From NCBI GenBank assembly GCA_009779015.1, contig WRFC01000038.1, forward strand, positions 1-7,211: DNA of 7,211 nt, read 5' to 3'. Position numbers and translations under genes: made by a program. Positions 1 to 4,564 of the stretch are shown in pieces. Each line of letters starts with the position of its first letter. The stretch's first letter is position 1. Source of the stretch: Coriobacteriia bacterium (GTDB lineage: Bacteria; Actinomycetota; Coriobacteriia; Coriobacteriales; UBA8131). The notes under the pieces were generated by a model. That model was not told where the DNA came from. It saw only the letters and a list, made by a program, of their open reading frames with translations, and did not search any database.

Positions 1-149
1 CCCTTCTTTTGCCGCACTTTACTGGGCAGCAAGCACGGCAACGCACACCGCGCAGCGCGTGCGGCGTTTGCTTGCATCAGCAGATGGAGAAATGCGCGCG
101 CCCGGTGCCCGGCGGCCCGCTCCGCACTGGCCCGCCTGGCCTGCCTGGC
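1..149. other. Non-coding stretch downstream of the DMT permease gene
   Basis: No convincing coding frame is visible here. The stretch lies after the stop codon of the minus-strand permease gene and is GC-rich. It contains the hairpin at 29-75 and a C/G-rich block around 95-120. No T-tract follows the hairpin on the minus strand, so an intrinsic terminator is not supported. Confidence 0.5.
29..75. repeat. Long imperfect inverted repeat (hairpin) after the cbi operon
   Basis: Outer arms GCAAGCA (29-35) and TGCTTGC (69-75) are perfectly complementary. After a four-base bulge (36-39), AACGC (40-44) pairs with GCGTT (64-68). The GC-rich centre can pair further, CGCGC against GCGCG. It lies 75 bases beyond the stop of the last gene of the operon read on the minus strand. 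It could be an mRNA 3'-end stabiliser, a factor-dependent termination region or a dispersed palindromic element. The bases after it on the minus strand are not T-rich. Confidence 0.45.
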
Positions 150-1079
150 TCAGGTGGTATCGGTGCCGGGGCCGCGGTCTTCTGAGCCTGGGCCTTTGAG
201 GCGCTGCCAGAGTTTACACAGCTCAGAGGCTTGGGAGAGGATGATTCCGGCGAGGACGAGGGCGATGCCGAGCCAGCCGACGAGGCCGATGGAGTCGCCG
301 ACGAAGATGGCGGCCAAAAGGATCCCGCCCGGGAGCTCGCTGGCCGACATGATGGTGGTGACGCTGTTGGGCAGGCGGGGGGCGGCGGTTTGGATGAGCA
401 CCAGGGGGATGACGATGCCGACCAGCGCCAGCGGGATGCCGAAGATGAAGAAGTTGGGGATGGTGGGCATCTGCGTGATGAGCAGCGGCGCCAGGGCGAG
501 GGTCAGGGCGAGGCGCGTAGCGGTGAGGATGGTAGAGCGGGCGACGGCCGGCAGGTCGGTGGCCACGCGACCGCTGAAAAAGAGGAAGAGCGCGTAGCAG
601 AGGGCCGAGAGCAGGCTGAGGGCGACGCCCAGGGGGTGCAGGCTGACGGCCTGGTTGAAGACGCCGGTCGTGAGGACGGTGCCGGCCACCACGACGAGGC
701 CCGAGGCGACGGTCAAGAGGCGCGGCAGCTTGCGCTCGGCCACGGCCTGGATGATGATGCCCATCCAGATGTATTGGAACATCAGCGTGATGGCCACCGA
801 GGGCGAGATGTAGGTGAGGGCAAAGAAGTAGGTGGCGCTGGTCAGAAAGAAGACCACGCCGATGGCCACCAGCCCCAGCAATTGCCGGGCGTTTAGGCTG
901 GTGCGAAAGAAGACCAGCGTGACGGGGGCGAGGATGACCAGGGCAAGGAGGTTATGGGCGAGCATGCCGCTGCCCGGGGTAAAGCCGCTAGCGTAAGAGA
1001 GGCGCACCAGGGGCAGCACTGCTCCGTAAGAAAAGCCCCCGATGAAGACCATCAGCGCGTATTTTAGCGACTTGGGCAT
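150..1079 (-). CDS. EamA/DMT-superfamily permease, fourth gene of the cobalt/nickel uptake operon
   Basis: This is a 309-residue inner-membrane protein with about ten hydrophobic segments (roughly residues 6-28, 38-58, 66-86, 90-112, 121-140, 149-170, 182-203, 209-230, 238-260 and 264-283). Length and layout are those of the EamA half-repeat pair of the drug/metabolite transporter superfamily, including the conserved run around ASELPGGILLAAIFVGD (246-262) in the second repeat. The N-terminus starts MPKSLKYALMVFIGG, and a polar Gly/Pro/Asp tail (about 296-309) follows the last helix. The ATG at 1077-1079 lies inside the end of cbiO (16-base overlap), so translation is probably coupled. DMT permeases carry amino acids, nucleotides, sugars or drugs, and the substrate cannot be read from sequence. 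The position suggests, but does not prove, a role linked to metal or cofactor physiology. Confidence 0.88.
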   Translation of the reverse strand: MPKSLKYALMVFIGGFSYGAVLPLVRLSYASGFTPGSGMLAHNLLALVILAPVTLVFFRTSLNARQLLGLVAIGVVFFLTSATYFFALTYISPSVAITLMFQYIWMGIIIQAVAERKLPRLLTVASGLVVVAGTVLTTGVFNQAVSLHPLGVALSLLSALCYALFLFFSGRVATDLPAVARSTILTATRLALTLALAPLLITQMPTIPNFFIFGIPLALVGIVIPLVLIQTAAPRLPNSVTTIMSASELPGGILLAAIFVGDSIGLVGWLGIALVLAGIILSQASELCKLWQRLKGPGSEDRGPGTDTT

Positions 1080-1822
1080 TCACCCTGGCCAGAGCCGTAG
1101 CGCAGCGCACCGGGCAGCTCAAGACGGTGCGCCTCGAGCAGCTGTTGGTTGCTCAGCAGCTCGCGCGTGGGGCCAGAGGCCACGACCTGGCCTTCGTCGA
1201 TGACGATGCTCCGCGGCAAGAGGTCCCAGACCAGGTCGAGGTCGTGTGTGGCTATGAGCACAGTCTGTTTAAGCTTTTGGAGAAGGTCGATCATCTCGCG
1301 GCGCCCTTGGGGGTCGAGGTTGGAGGAGGGCTCGTCGAGGATCAAAAAGTCGGGCTGCATGGATAAGACCGTGGCCAGCGCGGCCCGCTTTTTTTGCCCG
1401 AACGAGAGGTCTTGGGGGGCCTTTTGGCGCAGCTCGTAAAGGCCGACGGCCTCGAGCGCCTGTTGCACCTCGGCCTGCACGCGATCGGCCGGCCAGCCCA
1501 GGTTGAGCGGGCCGAAGGCCACATCGTCAAAGACCGAGGTCATAAAGAGCTGGTCGTCGGGGTCTTGGAAGAGCAGCCCGACGCGCTTGCGGATGGCCGG
1601 CAGGTTGGCGCTGGTGAGCTGGAGCTGGCCGATCTGGACGCTGCCCGAATTTGGCATCAGAATGCCGTTGGCCAGCAGCATCAGCGTGCTTTTGCCGGCA
1701 CCGTTGGGGCCGAGCAGGGCGACATGCTCGCCATGCTGGAGCTCAAAGCTGATGCCGCGCAGCGCGTGTGTACCGTCGGCGTAGCGGTAATGCACGTCGG
1801 TGTAGGTGATCGAGCAGCTCAT
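1064..1822 (-). CDS. cbiO: Energy-coupling factor transporter ATPase for cobalt/nickel uptake (CbiO/EcfA)
   Basis: This 252-residue cytoplasmic ABC ATPase powers the ECF importer. In order it shows Walker A GPNGAGKST (38-46), Q-loop Gln86 in FQDPDDQLF, signature LSFGQKKR (139-146), Walker B FLILDEP with catalytic Glu164, D-loop SSNLD (166-170) and switch His193 in ATHD. FQDPDDQLF and SFGQKKR are typical of CbiO/EcfA rather than other ABC ATPases, and the length is normal. It is the only ATPase in this operon, so it presumably works as a homodimer, as in CbiMNQO. The ATG at 1820-1822 overlaps the cbiQ stop as ATGA, and its 3' end overlaps the DMT permease gene. All catalytic residues are present. 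Confidence 0.95.
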   Translation of the reverse strand: MSCSITYTDVHYRYADGTHALRGISFELQHGEHVALLGPNGAGKSTLMLLANGILMPNSGSVQIGQLQLTSANLPAIRKRVGLLFQDPDDQLFMTSVFDDVAFGPLNLGWPADRVQAEVQQALEAVGLYELRQKAPQDLSFGQKKRAALATVLSMQPDFLILDEPSSNLDPQGRREMIDLLQKLKQTVLIATHDLDLVWDLLPRSIVIDEGQVVASGPTRELLSNQQLLEAHRLELPGALRYGSGQGECPSR

Positions 1823-2556
1823 AATAGCACCAGGCAGGCGGCAAAAAAGAGGGCGGCGGCCAGGCAGGCCAGGTCGGCGGCCTGCATCTTTTGCCGCACC
1901 AGACGGGGTAGCAGCCCGTTGTAGCCGCGTGCCTGCATGGCGGCGTGCACGCGCTCGCCCCGGTCGTGCGAGCGAATCAGCATCGACCCGGCCAGGTTGC
2001 CGTAGAGCCGGACCTGGCGGCGGCGCGACATCAGGGGGGCGCGCGAGACGAGCGCCCGATGGCTGGCACGCAGCTGTTGGCGCAGGCTGCTGACATAGCG
2101 GTAAGAGAAGTTTAAAAGCAGCAGTAAGAAGCGCGGCAGCCTGAGGCGCTCAAGGGCATAGAGGAGGTCGGCCTGCGAGCAGAGCTCGAGCAGCAAAAGC
2201 ATGACCAAAAGGCATGTCCAGGGGATCAGGACGAGGCTGAGCATTTGTCCGACCGCGCCGCTGTAGGCCGCCCCCAGCCCGGCCAAGGTCCATTCTTGGA
2301 CATAGCGAAACGGCATAAAGAGCGCGATCACGCCGACCACGGGCAAGACGACGAGCGACCGCAAAAGCATGCGGCGCAGGCGGGCCTGGACGATGATGGT
2401 CAAAAGCAGCACGGCCACCAGGGCGGCCAGCGCCACGACCAATGAGCTCCGTCCGCCGAGGACGATGCCGACAACCAGGATGAGGGCGGCCAAGAGGAGG
2501 GTCTGCGGTGCCAAGCGGCCGGCCAGCCAGAGGCGCGCCTGGCTTTCAGCGCCCAT
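1819..2556 (-). CDS. cbiQ: ECF transporter transmembrane coupling subunit (CbiQ/EcfT family)
   Basis: This 245-residue membrane protein links the ATPase to the substrate-binding subunit. Hydrophobic segments cover about 19-35, 38-56, 66-82, 100-125 and 228-245. The cytoplasmic coupling region (about 126-225) carries LYALERLRLPR (132-142), RYVSSLRQQLRASHRAL (153-169) and the ERVHAAMQARGY stretch (201-212), whose Ala-Arg-Gly at 209-211 is the family motif that docks on the ATPase. The ATG at 2554-2556 lies within the last codons of cbiM (11-base overlap), and the stop overlaps the cbiO start by four bases. The family assignment is firm from topology, ARG motif and gene order. The metal, cobalt or nickel, is set by the neighbouring CbiM subunit. 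Confidence 0.92.
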   Translation of the reverse strand: MGAESQARLWLAGRLAPQTLLLAALILVVGIVLGGRSSLVVALAALVAVLLLTIIVQARLRRMLLRSLVVLPVVGVIALFMPFRYVQEWTLAGLGAAYSGAVGQMLSLVLIPWTCLLVMLLLLELCSQADLLYALERLRLPRFLLLLLNFSYRYVSSLRQQLRASHRALVSRAPLMSRRRQVRLYGNLAGSMLIRSHDRGERVHAAMQARGYNGLLPRLVRQKMQAADLACLAAALFFAACLVLL

Positions 2557-3523
2557 CGGGCTCAGGCCCGTTCAGTGCCGGGGCCTGGCGGTTGCGCCGG
2601 CGCGCCAAGATGCGCACGACGGCCAAGAGCACGAGGCCGGTCAAAATGACGCCGATGCCGCCGGCCGCGATGCCCGAGAGCACGTTGTTAGAGATGCCAG
2701 CGACCAGGTAGTGCGAGAGCGGCGCCGGCATGATCGACGAGCTGGGGACGCTGGCACTGCCGACCCCCATCTCAAAGTAGACGAACTCTAGGCCATCTGG
2801 GTGGGTCGAGGCCAAAAAGCTGAAACCGACGGCCAGTGCGGCCACAATGGCCAAGACGACCGAGACGCTGACCAGCGACTTTTTGGTCTGCTGCTGGCCC
2901 TCGTCGATGATCTCTGGCCGCACGCGGGCGATATAGGCCACCACCCCGGCCGTGATGATGGCCTCGCCGACCCCGATGATGGCATACCAGAAGGTCATGG
3001 CCGAAAGAGCCACAAAGAACTGGGCGCTGCCCGAGATCCAGAGCTCGATGGCCACGGCCACCGAGGCCAGCACCACCGCCAGCCAAGAACCGACGGCCGC
3101 CCCGACGACCTTGAGGGTCAGGCTCTGGCCAAAGCGCGTAACCAGGTGATAGATGAACGGCCCGACAAACACGCCGATGACGGCCATGTTGATGATATTG
3201 GCGCCCAGGGCCGTGATGCCACCGTCGCCAAAAAAGAGCGCCTGAATGAGCAGGACAGCGGTCATCACTATCATGGCCGGCCAACTGCCCAAAAGGATGC
3301 CGGCCAGCGCGCCGCCCAAAAAATGCCCGCTGGTGCCGCCGGCCACCGGAAAGTTGAGCATCTGAAGGGCAAAGATGAGCGCCCCCAGAACGGCCATCAA
3401 GACGATCTTCTTCTCGTCAAAGTGCTTGCGCACCCAGTAGCTGGCATAGCCGAGGCCAACCACCGCGCCGCCCCAAAGGGTAGTGAAAGTCTTGGTGTCG
3501 AGCATGCCGTCAGGGATATGCAA
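2546..3523 (-). CDS. cbiM: ECF cobalt/nickel substrate-binding permease, CbiM/NikM with fused PDGLE (CbiN-like) domain
   Basis: This 325-residue membrane protein binds and translocates the metal. It begins MHIPDGMLDTKT, the CbiM/NikM N-terminal signature. In structurally studied NikM the metal is held by the N-terminal amine, His2 and His67, and here His2 and His67 (in GTSGHFLGG, 63-71) fall at the same positions. Several helices fill about 14-30, 38-57, 63-98, 104-126, 136-160 and 171-198. A polar linker (201-215) leads to a C-terminal domain with a helix at 216-237, the motif HPDGLEF (241-247) and a final helix at 281-304. This is the PDGLE domain that replaces a separate CbiN. The start is TTG (3521-3523): it is the codon directly before His2 and is preceded by an AGAAAGG-type ribosome site eight bases upstream. 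Cobalt and nickel versions cannot be told apart with certainty; the fused layout is common in NikMN proteins. Confidence 0.95.
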   Translation of the reverse strand: MHIPDGMLDTKTFTTLWGGAVVGLGYASYWVRKHFDEKKIVLMAVLGALIFALQMLNFPVAGGTSGHFLGGALAGILLGSWPAMIVMTAVLLIQALFFGDGGITALGANIINMAVIGVFVGPFIYHLVTRFGQSLTLKVVGAAVGSWLAVVLASVAVAIELWISGSAQFFVALSAMTFWYAIIGVGEAIITAGVVAYIARVRPEIIDEGQQQTKKSLVSVSVVLAIVAALAVGFSFLASTHPDGLEFVYFEMGVGSASVPSSSIMPAPLSHYLVAGISNNVLSGIAAGGIGVILTGLVLLAVVRILARRRNRQAPALNGPEPDGR

Positions 3524-3528
3524 GTGTC

Positions 3529-3536
3529 TGCCTTTC
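3529..3536 (-). promoter_or_regulatory. Ribosome binding site deciding the TTG start of cbiM
   Basis: Read on the minus strand, GAGAAAGG is followed by eight bases and then TTG. This supports initiation at TTG directly before the CAT codon for His2. An ATG start would first be available at Met7, which would remove the metal-binding N-terminus. Confidence 0.6.
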
Positions 3537-3541
3537 TCGTC

Positions 3542-3577
3542 AAGACCGCGCTAATGTGGAGAAGACCGCGCTGCGGT
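3542..3577. repeat. 11-base direct repeat with 20-base period in the cbiM leader, plus a small hairpin
   Basis: AAGACCGCGCT occurs at 3542-3552 and again, perfectly, at 3562-3572. On the minus strand both copies lie in the probable 5' leader of cbiM, 19 and 39 bases before the TTG. The copy further from the start also forms a hairpin, ACCGC (3565-3569) with GCGGT (3573-3577). Two identical sites two helical turns apart suggest a protein-binding array or a leader RNA element. No known motif was recognised. Confidence 0.5.
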
Positions 3578-3634
3578 GGGACCGGGCGTCCGCCAGGGTT
3601 GCCGGGTGCCGGGCGGCGAAAACTCTTGACCAAG

Positions 3635-3664
3635 ATAGTAACACATTTTTAATTTTCGTAACAC
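3635..3664 (-). promoter_or_regulatory. Probable cbiM operon promoter with GTGTTAC direct repeats
   Basis: On the minus strand two copies of GTGTTAC (complements of 3638-3644 and 3658-3664) are separated by an A/T-only stretch apart from one G, with a period of exactly 20. The proximal copy runs into TGTTACTAT, an extended -10-like element whose hexamer TACTAT (complement of 3635-3640) matches four of six consensus bases. The distal copy falls at the -35 position, where the hexamer match is poor. This is the only AT-rich block upstream of cbiM. The repeats may be activator or repressor half-sites that regulate metal uptake. Confidence 0.4.
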
Positions 3665-3730
3665 TGAGAAGCAGTGGGGCGGCCGCCTGGTGGGGACGAT
3701 AAAGGTTTATTAGCTTAAATGTGTCTTACT

Positions 3731-3760
3731 TTTACAGTACGCCTTACTTTTTGATATAAT
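3731..3760 (+). promoter_or_regulatory. Promoter of the vapBC module
   Basis: TTTACA (3731-3736, five of six -35 consensus bases), an 18-base spacer and TATAAT (3755-3760, perfect) with an upstream TG (3752-3753), giving an extended -10. Transcription should start near 3767. A repeated CTTACTTTT (3725-3733 and 3743-3751, period 18) brackets the -35 element and lies in the spacer. Confidence 0.8.
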
Positions 3761-3763
3761 CCT

Positions 3764-3776
3764 ACTATCGGATAAT
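3764..3776. promoter_or_regulatory. Candidate autoregulatory operator at the vapBC transcription start
   Basis: ACTATC-G-GATAAT is an inverted repeat with five of six arm positions matching. It lies just after the -10 hexamer, over the expected transcription start. VapBC complexes usually repress their own promoter by binding such palindromes, so this is a reasonable operator candidate. It is short and could be chance. Confidence 0.35.
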
Positions 3777-3790
3777 CGAAGGGAGAAGAG

Positions 3791-4036
3791 ATGGCAACTA
3801 CAACGCTTTCCTCCAAAGGGCAATTGATCATACCTCGCGAGATACGTAAACGAGCTGGGTTCAATACAGGCGATTGCCTTGATATTCATCTAGACGAGGC
3901 GACGGGTATAGTGCAGCTCAGCAAGGTGAAGTCGTTTGACGAGCTCTCAGACTACTTTACCCCTCTGATCAAGCCGGGCACTATCCCATTGGAAGACACA
4001 CGGACTATATACGAAGAGCGCGAGGCGAGACTATGA
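3791..4036 (+). CDS. vapB: AbrB/SpoVT-fold antitoxin of a VapBC-type module
   Basis: This 81-residue protein has an N-terminal swapped-hairpin DNA-binding domain of the SpoVT-AbrB family (about 3-45), with the hallmark stretch LSSKGQLIIPREIRKRAGF (6-24) followed by GDCLDIHLDE. The acidic/basic C-terminal tail (about 50-81, ending TIYEEREARL) is the expected toxin-wrapping segment. The ATG is preceded by AAGGGAG with five bases between GGAG and the start. The stop overlaps the vapC start as ATGA, the usual arrangement for a coupled antitoxin-toxin pair. It should neutralise VapC and repress the promoter at 3731-3760. Base composition is visibly lower in GC than the genes on both sides. A MazE label would also describe the fold, but the PIN-domain partner makes this VapBC. 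Confidence 0.9.
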   Translation: MATTTLSSKGQLIIPREIRKRAGFNTGDCLDIHLDEATGIVQLSKVKSFDELSDYFTPLIKPGTIPLEDTRTIYEEREARL

Positions 4037-4470
4037 CCGAGTATGCTGGGTCATTGGACACGAACGTCTTGCTCAGAGCCATTTTGAATGACATTCCTGA
4101 GCAACACGACGCTGCGAAAGAGCTAATAGAGCGCGCAGGGGTTAAATACCGGGTTTGCGATACCGCCCTGATTGAGATGGCATTCGTGCTGGAACGGCAC
4201 TATGGGTTCTCAAGACAACATATCAAAGAAGCACTGGCTGGGGTCACAGCGCACCCGAGGCTGTCGTGCAATGCTGATATTATCAACAACAGCGCAGAGG
4301 ATTTTGCCACGCATCCTGCCTTGTCGTTCGAGGATTGCTATCTGGCTCAGAGCGCTAAGGAAGCAGAGGCGCTGCCACTTTGGACGTTTGAGAGGAAGCT
4401 TGCCGGGCAAAGCGAGTATTCTGAGCTGTTGACACGGGGAGAAAACAAAGGCCGGTCAATAGTCAAGTAG
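4033..4470 (+). CDS. vapC: VapC-family PIN-domain ribonuclease toxin
   Basis: This 145-residue protein has the PIN-domain acidic residues in order: Asp9 in SLDTNVLLR, Glu48 in ALIEMAFVLE, Asp101 in SFEDCYLAQ, and a fourth acidic position filled by Glu120 in WTFERKLA, where most relatives have Asp. PIN toxins use these residues to bind Mg2+/Mn2+ and cut tRNA or rRNA, and the exact target cannot be told from sequence. The start ATG overlaps the antitoxin stop by four bases and has GAGG seven bases upstream. Length is typical of the family apart from a short charged tail (about 134-145). The gene appears intact. It is convergent with the exporter genes that follow. Confidence 0.92.
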   Translation: MTEYAGSLDTNVLLRAILNDIPEQHDAAKELIERAGVKYRVCDTALIEMAFVLERHYGFSRQHIKEALAGVTAHPRLSCNADIINNSAEDFATHPALSFEDCYLAQSAKEAEALPLWTFERKLAGQSEYSELLTRGENKGRSIVK

Positions 4471-4478
4471 CCCCATGT

Positions 4479-4496
4479 GGGACAGTGGGCTGCCCC
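4479..4496 (+). terminator. Weak hairpin just after vapC
   Basis: GGGACAG (4479-4485) can pair with CTGCCCC (4490-4496) around the loop TGGG, giving seven positions with one A-C mismatch, eight bases beyond the vapC stop. The following bases are C-rich and not a T-tract, so intrinsic termination would be weak. It may still mark the end of the toxin-antitoxin transcript between convergent genes. Confidence 0.25.
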
Positions 4497-4538
4497 CTGC
4501 CCCTTCTGACTGTGCCGGCGGCCGTGATTTTCTCCCTT

Positions 4539-4564
4539 TAGTAAAACACCTGGTAGATTTACTA
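4539..4564. repeat. Inverted repeat overlapping the exporter stop codon
   Basis: TAGTAAA (4539-4545) and TTTACTA (4558-4564) are perfect complements, with an inner ACC-T-GGT (4548-4554) between them. The right arm includes the complement of the TAG stop of the minus-strand exporter gene. It lies where two convergent transcripts meet and could be a bidirectional 3'-end hairpin. Arms rich in A/T and no adjacent T-tract make it a weak terminator candidate. Confidence 0.35.

Noticed and set aside
231..896. Plus-strand open frame opposite the DMT permease
   Set aside because: The translation is repetitive Gly/Asp/Glu/Arg with no domain, and the opposite strand encodes a ten-helix permease.
2801..3652. 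Long plus-strand open frame opposite cbiM
   Set aside because: It is antisense to a gene with clear CbiM and PDGLE motifs. Its translation is a His/Asp/Gly/Arg-rich low-complexity string typical of GC-rich shadow frames.
3635..3664. NikR operator
   Set aside because: The repeats are direct, not inverted, and do not match GTATGA-N16-TCATAC.
3524..3700. Cobalamin or NiCo riboswitch in the cbiM leader
   Set aside because: I could not find the B12-box or NiCo core sequences by eye. Only short repeats and one small hairpin are visible. A covariance-model search would decide.
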